Origin: Pseudofabraea citricarpa
Lineage: Eukaryota > Ascomycota > Leotiomycetes > Helotiales > Dermateaceae
DNA length: 64,000 nt
Assembly: GCA_029641185.1 (NCBI GenBank)
Contig: JAPWGK010000026.1
Span: forward strand, 62,001 to 126,000
Reading direction: 5' to 3'
Each line of letters begins with the position of its first letter. Within the stretch, counting starts at the first letter, position 1. Shown here piece by piece: positions 46,155 through 56,558 of this stretch. The notes beneath the pieces were generated by a model. It made no database searches, was not told the origin of the DNA, and saw only the letters and a list, made by a program, of their open reading frames with translations. The translations under genes and the position numbers were made by a program.

Positions 46155-47311
46155 TCAAATCCCTGCAAACCATGGATGCTCTAATGCCTGGCGTGCTGTG
46201 ACTCTCTTCGCGGGGTCTAGATTTGTTAGTTGCCGGACCAGATCCTTAAATACTTTATCTTTGACATCTGGCCACTCGGAGAATGGTTTGTATGGGATAT
46301 GTTCCTCTGTCCGCTCATCCCAAAGCATCCGCAGGACTTGGCAGTTTGTCTCGTCATCGCCAACATGCTTCATCAACCCATTTATACCCTCCTTGTCCCC
46401 AAAATATGAAACTTGACGCTGTAGGCGAATGAGGGCAGGTAGTGCACCCTGCGCCTGATGTTTTTGAAAATCATCGTCAGGACCAAAAATCACGCGCCCA
46501 AGAACAGCGTAGATACACTAAAAACGAAAATCAGTAAGTTGGGTCTCCGTTGAAAGAGCATCTACCTACCACAGTTCCAAACGAGAACATGTCTGATGCT
46601 TTATTGAGTTCCCCCTTGAAGTGTGCTTCTGGGCTACGCCAGTTATCGTTGCCAGCCAGCATCCCTTTAATACACCTGCCTTTAGGGAGATAAGCAGCGT
46701 TTTCAAGGTCGGTGATCTGAACCTGTTCGACTATCATTTCTTTGTTTACGTGGCGACAATTGGCCATAATATTATCTGGCTTGATATCTAAATTTGATTA
46801 ATTTCTGCACTTCGGCCCTTGCGAATAGAGAAGTAGCTTGGATTACCTAAATGCACCACGTCCCTCTCGTGTAGTTCAGCAATCCCTTTGAGACAAGCCT
46901 TAAGAATTTTCTTTCTAGCCTGCATTGGGATTTGCTTCCTGACAAGGCTAAGAAAGTCATCGGTCATGTATTTGTACACAAATATCCGCTGCTCTTGAAT
47001 GGTGTCCAATGGCAGCCGAATGTAGGGATTGTCACGAAGCTGTGGCAGAATAGTCCCATTGAAGTTGGAGAAGATGTCCTTTGGAATGTCCTTCAAAACA
47101 AATTGGTCTGTTCCTGATCTAAAAAGAAAAAAGCGTTAGTTCATGAGTAGCATCACAAAAGGCAGGAGAATATCCTATCGTACGTGGCTAGCCAGACGCG
47201 CCCGAGGTGTTGTCTCTCTTGAATGAGCCTCTTGAATCGATAGTGACGCCCTGCACCACCAACCATTTCATGGGCCGCGTGTGCCATCTTGGAAATGTTC
47301 TGTCGAAGCAT
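46155..47311 (-). CDS. Protein kinase-like protein
   Basis: Predicted 326-residue compact serine/threonine-type kinase domain, alone in the protein. Exons are 47311-47184, 47118-46847, 46787-46570 and 46517-46155. Landmarks are a glycine-loop-like [11 protein letters not shown], the lysine of FVLKDIP, the catalytic loop [12 protein letters not shown] (Asp134, Asn139), an APE-like segment [10 protein letters not shown], and lid-proximal [21 protein letters not shown] typical of the kinase C-lobe. Two deviations stand out: the HRD motif reads VHL-D, and DFG is replaced by TDLE, although the Asp is kept. The glycine loop is incomplete. Activity is therefore possible but not assured. Similar small kinases are common and lineage-expanded in fungi; no substrate can be named. 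The start codon is followed by a 20-residue tail rich in His. Confidence 0.85.
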
Positions 47312-47880
47312 GCTACCTTTGCTGATACACTTGTTGCTACTAATCGATACCCGTATTTATAACCAGCCCTAGTTCGATTACGCGCTCAGAAGTACGGAAG
47401 ATGGTCAGAAGGATTAGTATTGTTGGAAGGATGATACGAGATGGTACAGGTGTCTGGTGCTTGGAAATATACTCACGTGATTATACAGCCAATGACGACG
47501 TGGTCTTTAGCGCCACTCCACTCAATCCATATTTAGACCAAGATTGGTCACATTAAGCGCGGGGGTAAACTCCAAGTCTCCATAAATGTAAAACAACCTC
47601 TCAGCCTGGCACCTATCATATTCACAAGTGTTGAAGTTCTGAGAATGCGGACCGCCTGATTCCAACAACACACCCATGATATACGGAGTACAGGAGTCGT
47701 CATACCTGCATTCTCATCACAGCAAGTGTGTGCCATGCTGCTGTGCTATTAAGTATAAGTAGAAGTATGCCTTGCGGATATGGGATAATTTCTAGCATCA
47801 AATCCAAAGTCTCTTTTATTATCCCAACCTCGTCGGTTTTTTAAAACACTTATATCTGTTCCGTTCAATCTCCAATAAAA
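47312..47880. other. Divergent intergenic region (kinase-like / small protein)
   Basis: Holds both promoters; the minus frame at 47548-47736 is Cys-rich by chance and unsupported. Confidence 0.5.
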
Positions 47881-48249
47881 ATGTACAAAGCCAGTCAATT
47901 CATCAAGACCATCACTACTTCAAAGGGAACAGAAGTTGCTATAGCCTATGTAACCAAGACTGATGTTTGGGAACGTCCTCTCCTCGCCAAAAAAGCCCAG
48001 GAAGAGTTTGCCGAGGTTGCTGAAAAGTACAAAGAGACTTTGCAGCCCAATACTGTCAAGGTCGCAATGAAGTGAGTCAAGTCGCCACCCTCCCACATGG
48101 AAATTCAGTTGTTATACCTTAATGATCTGTCTGATATCTTTAACAGGGAGGCGGAGCATCCAAGCACAAACGATCCCGTCCAACACTATTCTGTATTCGA
48201 ACTTGACAAAAGTGGAAATGTTATCGCATCCAAGCATTATTACAAGTAG
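47881..48249 (+). CDS. Small conserved-looking protein of unknown function
   Basis: Predicted 97-residue soluble protein. Two exons, 47881-48071 and 48147-48249, joined across a 75-bp intron with donor GTGAGT and acceptor TTAACAG. The sequence has alternating strand-like and helical segments (ITTSKGTEVAIAYVTKTD, then KKAQEEFAEVAEKYKETLQ) and ends YSVFELDKSGNVIASKHYYK, a beta-hairpin-like finish. No signal peptide or membrane segment. I do not recognise a family. The intact splice signals and balanced composition argue that it is a real gene. It is divergent from the kinase-like gene and convergent with the hydrolase gene. Confidence 0.75.
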
Positions 48250-48711
48250 GCATGCAATGCTGGTATGAAAGAGTTAGATCTACGGAGCATTGGGATAAGA
48301 AACTCAGGGGCAAGAGAAGTTGAGTCAAGCTTGTGACATTGCTGGGTGTATACATCGGTGGATATTTTTGTTGCGCCCTTTGCATTTTAATGTGACATTT
48401 TGGATCTAACTGCGCGATTTGTTTCCGGGGAATCTTTTTTCGGTATCCTGGAACTTAGCAATTAAAAATGTCCAAATTTCTTTGATTTCAGTAAATCATG
48501 CAGTGCTTTATTCCAGAACGAAAATTTTGACTGCCCTCCTTGTTGACTAATTCCATGCAGCCAGATAAACTTCCAGGAAACGTCACATGTGTTATACCAT
48601 CGCAATGCAGTTGCCAACAAATGAACCAAATTGCGAGTTGAACTCATCCTGGCTCTGCTACGAAGCCCTTCTAATATTACTACGCCCTTCAAGTCCTAAT
48701 TTTACTCTCTT
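48250..48711. other. Convergent 3' flank
   Basis: Spacer between the small-protein gene and the serine hydrolase gene; nothing recognised. Confidence 0.6.
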
Positions 48712-49750
48712 TTAGAGACCAATAACCTCATGAAGAAAAGAAGAAATATCGTCCACACCATGTTCCGGATGAATCCAGTGACCGCCGTCTTCATATTCCC
48801 TCCATGTGACATCAAATCCTAGATTTTTGATGTTTTCGTACAAGCCTTGGCCGTGAGTCAAAGGGACAGTCTGCATAAAACCTCCGAGTTAGTACTCATC
48901 TATAAATCAACCTTCCACAAGAAAAAATAGCCATCGATATTTCAAAGACAAAACATACCTCATCATCTCGGGAGTGGGAAAGGAAGACTCGAGTTCTTGT
49001 CACCGGCGGTTGGCTGACGGACAAGCTACTGAGAGTTGCTTCTAGCTCGTCGGTATCACAGCTTCTAGTGTTGGGGACAAGGTCTTCGGGTATTTGCAAG
49101 ATTTGATGGATATGTCGAGATATTTCATCGTTACTGATGTCGGAACTCCAGGTGATGTTCTGGAGGGTATTTTGAAATGGGAGCCAGCTAGATAAGCCAA
49201 CGAAACCTCCCAGCTTCGTGCCAGAGGAAAGGAGAGCGTAGATGGCAGTAGCACAACCTTGGCTAATTCCCCCCAAAAAGATTCGATCCAAGGGAACAGC
49301 TTCTGCCTCTTCTTGAACGATATCGACGATGTCTTCAATGCTCTCTCGCAACCCGGGAATCATTAGCTCTTGTTTGAAACTCGGAACGTTGATATCCCAG
49401 ACATCAAACCATTGCGATATGATTTCTTCGCCTTTCAAAGATTCGGCGAATGAGCTCGTACTGAATTCATGATCTCTTTGTGCTGAGTATCGAAGTTTCG
49501 CTGTTGGGAAGACCCATTTCATCGAGGGGAACATCTCTGCTAGAGATCGTCCATCGGAAGCTTTGCTGTCGAAGAAATACTGGGCTAGATCTTGGCCGAA
49601 GTCCTCACGGCCATGGAGAAATATAAATGTATGAGTGTGCTTGTTCCCCAAAGGAGCAATGGTGGTTGTAGTATCGCTGGGAATATCGTCGTCTCTAAGG
49701 GTGTCCATCGCGGGAGTGTCGAGGAAAGGGATGCTAGGAGGGCTTGACAT
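48712..49750 (-). CDS. Phospholipase/carboxylesterase-family serine hydrolase (acyl-protein thioesterase-like)
   Basis: Predicted 316-residue alpha/beta hydrolase related to acyl-protein thioesterases and carboxylesterases, acting on thioesters or short esters in the cytosol. Two exons, 49750-48959 and 48870-48712, surround an 88-bp intron. The opening strand gives HTFIFLHGREDFG (oxyanion region). The nucleophile elbow is FLGGISQGCATA, the acid lies in SHSRDDETVPLTHG and the base in YEDGGHWIHPE. All three catalytic residues are thus present. Compared with typical thioesterases of about 230 residues it carries insertions, including an acidic one between LGGFVGLSSWLPF and the Asp-bearing strand. 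That enlarged form is common in filamentous fungi. No signal peptide. Substrate not predictable. Confidence 0.88.
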
Positions 49751-50168
49751 GCCTACGAGTTGCTCGATTCTGTGTTCAAACTTGGACTGACGTGTTGTAA
49801 AGTTGGATGTTTTAGTAAAATGTTTGGATATCTGTTGGAATATAGAGAGAAAGGAGAAAAAACTGTTTTATATATCTCGGAGCCGCTAATCTATGAGTGA
49901 ATCAAAATTAGGTCAATCATCAATTTTTACTTCGACTGAACTATAAACAAACTTGAGTTGGCTTAGAGTGCTACTAAACTAGCCTGTCGTAATCTGCACC
50001 GATCGGTACCGTACCTTAGTCCGAGGCTCCTAACCTTAGAGCATATGAAAATAATTTGAGTCTACAACCCAGTTTTGAAGAATACTCGCCTCTCTTCAAG
50101 TTATGCCTACGTGGTATTTTCCAAAGGGGGGACAGAGTTATCATTAAATCTCTAGCAAAAGCTATCCT
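49751..50168. other. Intergenic
   Basis: Short spacer holding the hydrolase promoter and the 3' flank of the DUF6594 gene. Confidence 0.6.
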
Positions 50169-51142
50169 TTACTCCTTTCCACTTGAAACAAAAACCGACA
50201 AAACCGCTGCATAAGCCGCCGAAACCATCATCATCTCTAGATTCGACACTCGGAGAGTAACTGAGACCAAAAAAGCAAACACCACAATACAAAGAGAAAT
50301 AGTCAAGATCTGGACTTCGGCATCCTTAGTCTTAGATAAGATAGCTAGAGGGACCACCAAAAAGAGTCCCGTAACAGTAGCAACGAGAAAGCGGCCAGTA
50401 ATCTCAGAAAGCAGCATACTATTGTTATACGAATAGCTCGAAGAAGATCGAGACGACGTTAAGGTCTCTGGATCTGAGGGCGCACCAGAGAGACGCCAGT
50501 AGCGAAAGAAGCGGAAGCATTCGTGTAAGCGATGCTGAACTGGATCCTTCACCCTCCTGGGCCCGCGATCAACGCGAATTAACCTTGTTTTGTATTTTTC
50601 AAGAAGGCTTAGGTCGGTTCTCTGCCGGCACTGCTTTTCATCGTCGAGGAGAGAAAATGTCTCCATGGCCATGATCTGGTTGAAGGATGCGAGTGCTTCA
50701 TCTATCCTCAAAACAGTTACGCCTCACTGGGTTTCCAATCGAGGATACACGAGAGCTTACCATATTGTTTTATCAACTCCCTGAAACGGAGCACAAATTC
50801 TCGAGTGATCACTTCCTCTACTGGCTTTTTTTGGGCTTCGGGATTCAGGCGTGCGTGTTTGATGCCCAGGCGATCGTAGGCGCTCCGTTCTGTGTTGAGG
50901 CTGAATCCCGCCTGGTAGAGTTGATGGTCCATCACGGCCATCTCATCTTCCAGGAAGCGCAGGTTGATGAGATGGCTGGTTTTGAACCGGCGGAATCCAT
51001 GGAGCGTAAGATTGTCATCATCGGTACTTCTGCTCCAATGTCTATGGAAGTCCAGCCTTGCGGTAGACAGATAAGGTGATTCTATAGCGGGTGCTTCCGA
51101 GTCTATTCTCTTGATGCCAAGTTCCAATCTCTCGGATCCCAT
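50169..51142 (-). CDS. DUF6594-type membrane protein
   Basis: Predicted 304-residue integral membrane protein of the fungal DUF6594 type, function unknown. Exons are 51142-50761 and 50701-50169, joined across a 59-bp intron whose acceptor is GGATAG; the nearer GAG acceptor would break the frame. The N-terminal 200 residues are helical and charged, with motifs usual for the family: LRFLEDEMAVMDHQLY, then EALASFNQIMAMETF and a Leu/Arg-rich stretch. Near the C-terminus are two or three hydrophobic helices (FLVATVTGLFLVVPLAIL, ILTISLCIVVFAFLVSVTL, MMMVSAAYAAVLSVFV), the last ending in a short polar tail. Such genes form large, variable families in filamentous ascomycetes. Location in a cell membrane is inferred from the helices. 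Confidence 0.85.
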
Positions 51143-52262
51143 AGTATTTTTATTGACAGTGGCTGTTGGATGAGGGATGCTCAGTTGATTATCGGATGGG
51201 ATTTTGTCTCATGTTGCTCTTTTATCTGACGTCGGCACCATGCGGCTCTGATATGAGGCAGATTTGTAAAGTGCAAGTTCTAAGACGAGGCTGGGCTATG
51301 TTGTGTGCCACTTCGAGGCTGACCGGCTGATTAAACCTTGCGCACCAATTGAGTTATATTTCGGTACACCATCGGCAACACAAGGCTCTTCCAAGAGAAA
51401 TAAATGGAGAACATGCCAGAAAACCCCATGGTGTTTGCATATTCATGAAACTTTTATGCTCAGCCTTTGCTCAATCTCTAGACACGTTATACTTCTTCTA
51501 TATCCCAAAAAGTTCTGGCTCTTTACTACGCGTGAAAGGAAGGATTGCCGCTCGCTTACCGCAGCAAGCCATCAATCAACATACCTACCTACATATGCTC
51601 CAGTAAAGAATAAAGCAAGCTAGCAGATCATCCAGTAAAATTCACACAAACACAGCTATGATACAGAGTTTCGTTTCAATTGACAATCATTCTCCTATAT
51701 TCCCAAACATCAAATTATACGAACACGTCAAAGATATCCAATAAACCAAGGTCAAGACCGACCTGACTGATCAGCAGTGCCAATTTCCATCATGTGGTTT
51801 ATGTATACGCAGAACCTACTCTTTCTATGATTGATTCTTTGATAGCTAACCAGATGTGGTAAGACAAAGAGAGAGAGAGAGAGAGGATTATCACATGCTG
51901 TGAATAACGAAGCTCCGTATAGTAACCAATTCACATTCCTCTCAACTATCTACCTACCTACCTAGGTATTCATCCATACGCCTCCAATCTTTAGCATCCG
52001 TCAAGGAATTTATCACAAGCACAATCAAAACCACAAAACAAACAGCCGTGAATAAACAAAACCACGCATTTGCCGCACACGTAAGTTCGCAACATCACGA
52101 TCAACGTCACAGTGCGACGCACGCTAATGCCAACAGAGATATAAAAGCCGCGTCTCTGACATCCTCCTGATCTCTTTCCTCGCCAGGAGCTCAGATACAA
52201 ACACACTCGCATCACACCAAGCTGAACCAAAATCCAATTTCTCAATCTTCCGCAGCATCAAG
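51143..52262. other. Divergent intergenic region
   Basis: About 1.1 kb containing a GA dinucleotide run near 51869-51884 and a CTAC tetranucleotide run near 51950-51964. No gene supported. Confidence 0.55.
52139..52147 (+). promoter_or_regulatory. TATA-like box of the repeat-containing gene
   Basis: ATATAAAAG sits about 116 bp before the start codon at 52263, the same spacing as at the CE5 gene. Confidence 0.45.
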
Positions 52263-53126
52263 ATGCCACCCCACAACAACAACAACAACAACAGCAGAGC
52301 CGGTGGAGAACCGAGCAGTAAGAAGCCCAGCAAGGAAGAAGCTGACAGGGTAGCAGCGGCGTTCTTTGGCGGGAACAAGAATAAGAAGAACGGCACTGGC
52401 ACAAACACAAACACAAACACAAGCACAAGGGAAGGAAACAGTGCAATGGCGTCAGGATCCAATATCCACGATGCAGGAAGCAGCAGTAGCAAGACAGGCG
52501 ACGAGGCAGTAGCGGACTTCTGGGGTCAGAGTCTACAGAAAGCCTTCACATCTGCCATGCCGAGCGGATCGACATTCCACGACTTGAGTGCGATGCCAAG
52601 TGGTTCTGCATTCCGAGATTTCAATCCCACAGCGACGGGCATGCCGAGCGGTTCTTCGTTCCGGGACGCAACAGCTGTAGGTGCAGGACCAGCAGGAAGT
52701 GCAATGCCGAGCGGCTCTTCATTCCGGGACTCAACAACTCGAGTAAAGACGGCATTCAAAGACCCAGCCGACATCCAGCGCGCCAATCTGCAGATGCACA
52801 TCAGCACGATGGGCGCGCGCGAGCGGCAGGATCAGGAGAGGTGGGCGCAGAAGAAGATTGCCGATATGGCGCTGTGCCCGGCTGGCTTTGCGTGGGCTCG
52901 AGTCGATGATATCCCCTTCGTGCAGACGGGTCGCGTCGGTGGGTATGTTTGTCACGGCGGCAATCACTGGATGCCGGATGTGCTGCTGGCTGAGGGCCGT
53001 GGGGGTTGCTTGGGCTGTGTCAGGGGCTTGCCCTGGGTGCTGTATCCAGATCAGGAACCGACGATTTGGCTGCCGGGTATCGACCCGGGAGTCCTTGGGC
53101 TACTTAGAGCGGCTGGGGTTTTCTGA
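52263..53126 (+). CDS. Protein with MPSGSxFRD repeats and a Trp/Gly-rich C-terminal domain
   Basis: Predicted 287-residue protein, no known family. The N-terminal third is low complexity: an Asn run (residues 5-10), Lys/Ser-rich sequence and a TNTNTNTST stretch. Then comes a series of short repeats: MASGSNIHD (62-70), MPSGSTFHD (99-107), MPSGSAFRD (111-119) and MPSGSSFRD twice (127-135, 148-156). The C-terminal 110 residues look folded, with GFAWARVDDIPFV, GGYVCHGGNHWMPDVLLAEG and a terminal Trp/Pro-rich part; Cys and His there could bind metal. No signal peptide. Single exon with a TATA-like site upstream. The repeats could be short binding motifs for a partner protein. The C-terminal domain is the best handle for homology search. 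Confidence 0.78.
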   Translation: MPPHNNNNNNSRAGGEPSSKKPSKEEADRVAAAFFGGNKNKKNGTGTNTNTNTSTREGNSAMASGSNIHDAGSSSSKTGDEAVADFWGQSLQKAFTSAMPSGSTFHDLSAMPSGSAFRDFNPTATGMPSGSSFRDATAVGAGPAGSAMPSGSSFRDSTTRVKTAFKDPADIQRANLQMHISTMGARERQDQERWAQKKIADMALCPAGFAWARVDDIPFVQTGRVGGYVCHGGNHWMPDVLLAEGRGGCLGCVRGLPWVLYPDQEPTIWLPGIDPGVLGLLRAAGVF

Positions 53127-53779
53127 AGAAGAATTTTATTGTTGGCTTGCATAGGTTGCTGTGATGAGTGGTGGATGTTAGGTTTGAGAGGATAGTTGAA
53201 CGTTGAGGTTTGTGTATATTGCTGAAAACCAAAATGGAATTGTTTGTCTTGATTGAAAACGTGGAATATGCCTACTAGTTATAAAACCAGAGTCGAAGAA
53301 TGTCTCTTTCTTCACTAACTGTATACTTCAGCTTGAAACACAAAATTGTGAAAGAGTAAAGATTGAGTTCCTATAGTTGAATGAACCACATCATGCTTCA
53401 TTAGCTGACACAACGAGGTTGGTAAATAACATGTACGAATTAACAAGTTGTGACAAGCTAGATATTGAGTTTGCGAATTGAAAGAATCATGTCACTATCT
53501 GTTAGCAAACACAAACGGGCGTCAATACTCAGCACATATGAATTTAGCGACCAGAACAAGTGATGAAGTAATATATATTTTCATTAAGACTCACTTATAT
53601 ACCAACCAACCACATCTCATCTCAGCTCATCCGGAACCCTAAAATCTCGAGAAAGGCAACCTAGACAAACGAAGATCAGCAAACCAATTGAAGAAAAGGT
53701 CACCCAGCAGCAAGCAAGCAAGCAAGCAAGAAAAACAAAAACAAAAAACAAAACAAAAAACAAAGACGAAAAACAAAAC
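53127..53779. other. Convergent 3' flank with low-complexity tract
   Basis: Spacer between two convergent genes. It contains a tract of AAGC repeats turning into CAAAA repeats at 53708-53763. No gene. Confidence 0.65.
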
Positions 53780-54352
53780 TTACCACTTCCCCCTCAGCGT
53801 AATAACCGCCCACTCAGCCCCCTTATCATCAACCTCCTTCTCGACCTTGGTGGAGAAAGAGATGGCGCTCATGATGCCATCGCCAAACTTCTCGTTGAGG
53901 ACCGCCTTGTACGCGTAGCCGTAATTCTGGACGATCTCGTAGAGGCGGTAGATGAGGGGTTCGACGGGGGGCATGGGGCCAGCGCGGCCGCGGTCCGGGA
54001 AGCCCAAGAGCTGCTCAGCGAGGACGGATTCCGGGACGTCGAGCAGGGCCGAGAGCTTCTCGACGTCGGCCGCTGACGCTTGCGCTTGCCCGTAGAAGAG
54101 CGCCGCCACGGCCACCTCGCTGCGGCCCAGTGAGCCCGCGATGGCTTCGAAGGATAGCTTCTTGCTCGCTTTCGCTGTGAAGAGCGTTTTGGACGACGCG
54201 GGGAGCCGGGGCTCGAGACTGGTCTGTTTTTTTGGGTTTGGGGAATCAGTCTTTGTTTCTTTCTAGCTCTTAGGGAGGGGAAAAGGAGGGGGGAAAGTGA
54301 AGTTGGGTCAGTTACATACGTCCAAGACAGCGATTTTCGACTGGTCCGTCAT
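53780..54352 (-). CDS. cyn1: Cyanate hydratase (cyanase)
   Basis: Predicted 158-residue cyanase, converting cyanate and bicarbonate to carbamate and CO2, with carbamate then decaying to ammonia. It detoxifies cyanate and supplies nitrogen. Exon 1 (54352-54320) encodes only [11 protein letters not shown]; exon 2 (54223-53780) the rest, across a 96-bp intron. The three catalytic residues of the bacterial enzyme, Arg96, Glu99 and Ser122, appear as Arg104 and Glu107 in YRLYEIV and Ser130 in FGDGIMSAI, each shifted by exactly eight. An N-terminal helix-turn-helix-like region ([24 protein letters not shown]) and the signature [15 protein letters not shown] confirm the family. The enzyme is expected to be a cytosolic decamer. 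Length is normal. The gene symbol follows common fungal usage. A G-rich tract lies about 160 bp upstream of the start. Confidence 0.95.
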
Positions 54353-55054
54353 TGTGATTAGGAGAGAGTATCAATTGATATGAGAGGGTGATTAGAGAGA
54401 GAAAGAAAAAGATTGAAGAGCGGACGGCGAATGATTATTTGTACTGCTTTCTTTCTTTTTTTTTTTTCTTTCTCCCAGCCTTCATAAGGTAGCTAGGTCA
54501 TCAGGTCCATGGAGGGGGGAGGAGGGGGAGGGGTTCATCTGAACTATGTCATAATTCATCTTGCCAAGTTATCTCCGAATCTGCTCCGATAAGCTCACGA
54601 AAGCTAACCCCGCAATTCAGAACAACATGGCAAAAGAACCATTCTGTGGCCCCGATGGGGATTTCGATTGACTTTCTGGGTATCTGTTAGTCATGGCTCT
54701 CTTGGATGAGTAATGCTGGTGGGTATGTATTTGGAATCCTTGGTCAGGAAATCCATGGTGCAGATTCAAACCTCAAGACAGCTCCGGAATCTAGAGCGGG
54801 CTTCCAATGGCAAGACGGAATGGAATGTAATGATAACCTGGGGAGTACCAAGTTGGAGTACTGATTTATGTACAATCCATATCTGCTCTAAGTTCTAAGT
54901 CTTGCTCGGCAGTCAAACAAAGTATGCAAACCCAGCCAATGCTGTGCACACCTAGAAAGGGATATAAGGTATCTACCACCCAATGCACCGTTGATCCGAA
55001 AAAAACACCTGCCCCGGAACCCCAAGAACACCGAAAATCCAGAAAAAATATCAT
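54353..55054. other. Intergenic, upstream of cyanase
   Basis: Contains a T-rich pyrimidine run near 54448-54474 and the G-rich tract at 54511-54534. No gene. Confidence 0.55.
54511..54534 (+). repeat. G-rich tract with quadruplex potential
   Basis: Runs of six, five and four G separated by one to three bases on the plus strand. It is about 160 bp from the cyanase start, in its promoter region. Confidence 0.6.
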
Positions 55055-56558
55055 CTACCAGACCTGCTTACTAGCAGCTCTCAAATCATCGACATTCAAC
55101 ATGTCAACGCCTTCGCGGACGAGAACATCCCAGATGTGGTTCCTTAGCCCGATTGGCCATGAGGGAAGATCCCAGTATCGAGCTCTTAAGCCGCGTCGAT
55201 GTGCACCTCGGATCTGTCCGCGGATGATCTGCATCTGATGTGCACTTAATCTTCCTCTCCAGATCTGACCGACAGCCTGGTTGAAAGATACGGATGCGTA
55301 GTACGAGTTCGTAGGGTCGAACTTGGTGTCTGCTGTCACACCCGACTGTCCTTGTCCCACGTCCTCCTGTCTTGGCCTCGAAATCTTTTCAGATGATCTC
55401 TCTGCCTCTTTCTCCCATGCCACTGAACCGTCAAGCTCTGATGCCTCGTTCTCTTGCACCTCCCACATGTCGTTGAGAGGCGCGTCAAAGAAGGCATCTC
55501 GATAGGTAGTATTCGCAGTAAGGACGTCAAAGGGAGTGTTACCCGTTCCCACAACGGTCACCTGTCGCGTGACGAGGGTATCGTTCACGACGTGGGTGAG
55601 CCAGCCTCTTTCTCTTAGTGGTTCAAGCTGTTTTAAAACCCATGGCCATGTCTCGGCACCAGATGTTTTGACGTCTACCAAAAGAGTCAAAGATTTCCCA
55701 GGATCTGTATCAAATACCCCATGACTAGTCCCGTTGTAGAAATCGGTTTCGGAATTTTGCCCCTCTAGTATTTGAACGAGGGGTAAAACATAGAGGGATT
55801 GAAAGGTTCGGTTTCGCGTGAGGGATGCAGTGTTGTGCCCAACATATAGATCGTCATCAAACAGCCAAACATCGGCTTCCACTCCGGTACAACCTGCTCG
55901 CAGGGCCGAGAAGAGGGGGACCTTTCGCCAATAATCATTGTGTGAATGGCACGGAATCGGGTTGATGTCGCGTGTGAAATCTGTGGGGTACCAAGCCAAC
56001 CCTTCTGTGCCTTCGTCTTGTCAGCGATTTTGCTACCAAATGAAATGTGACACTTACCGGTACCTGGCTTTCCCCAATCGGCGAGGACTTGATCAATATC
56101 CTCAGCCCAGAACATGGTAGCGACCCCCACCATGATATTTATGGACAGGAGAAATAATCTACATCCATTAGTCATGATCCCCCTCGATGTTCAACACAAA
56201 CTCACAGGACTGTGCAACCACTGATTCCGCTGAAGACCAAGAAATTGAAACAATTCCTCTTCCGCCTTGGACGCGCATTCACGGAATGCAAATCTGCCAA
56301 TATGCCATGTGTCTCTGCCTCTCCATTCTCTTCATCCTTGTAGGGTTGCCGCGACTTGCCCATGGTCCACCAATTCTTGTTTGGCGGTCTCTGGGGACTG
56401 TGTGCGTATTTGTGCTCATCTCCTCCAGCATCCAGATCCAACTCTGGGAGCTTTTCTAACGACGAGGTATCTGTGAAGGTAGAGGCCGGAGATAAGGGGG
56501 TTTGGTCGTAGAGGAGGAACGAATCGACCGAGGGGCTTTGGGGAGCTGTTCGCGGCAT
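55055..56558 (-). CDS. AIM6-like membrane-anchored PLC-type phosphodiesterase
   Basis: Predicted 467-residue protein similar to yeast AIM6 (altered inheritance of mitochondria 6), a PLC-like phosphodiesterase-fold protein of unknown substrate. Exons are 56558-56206, 56158-56058 and 56004-55055. I use the Met at 56558 (MPRTAPQSPSVDS); the frame continues upstream without an ATG. An N-terminal cytosolic part of about 115 residues is Ser/Pro-rich. It is followed by one transmembrane helix (LFLLSINIMVGVATMFWA) split by the first intron. The phosphodiesterase-like domain then shows PIPCHSHNDYWRKVPL, GCTGVEADVWLFDDDLYVGH and LTLLVDVKTSG, which carry the His, Asn and acidic residues that would bind metal. 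The C-terminal LRARYWDLPSWPIGLRNHIW and VDMLNVDDL are family-typical. It is probably a type II membrane protein with an exofacial or lumenal domain. Confidence 0.9.

Noticed and set aside
11627..54352. Functional link between carbonic anhydrase (makes bicarbonate) and cyanase (uses bicarbonate)
   Set aside because: The two genes are about 41 kb apart and the carbonic anhydrase is secreted while cyanase is cytosolic, so linkage in the window is not evidence of a pathway.
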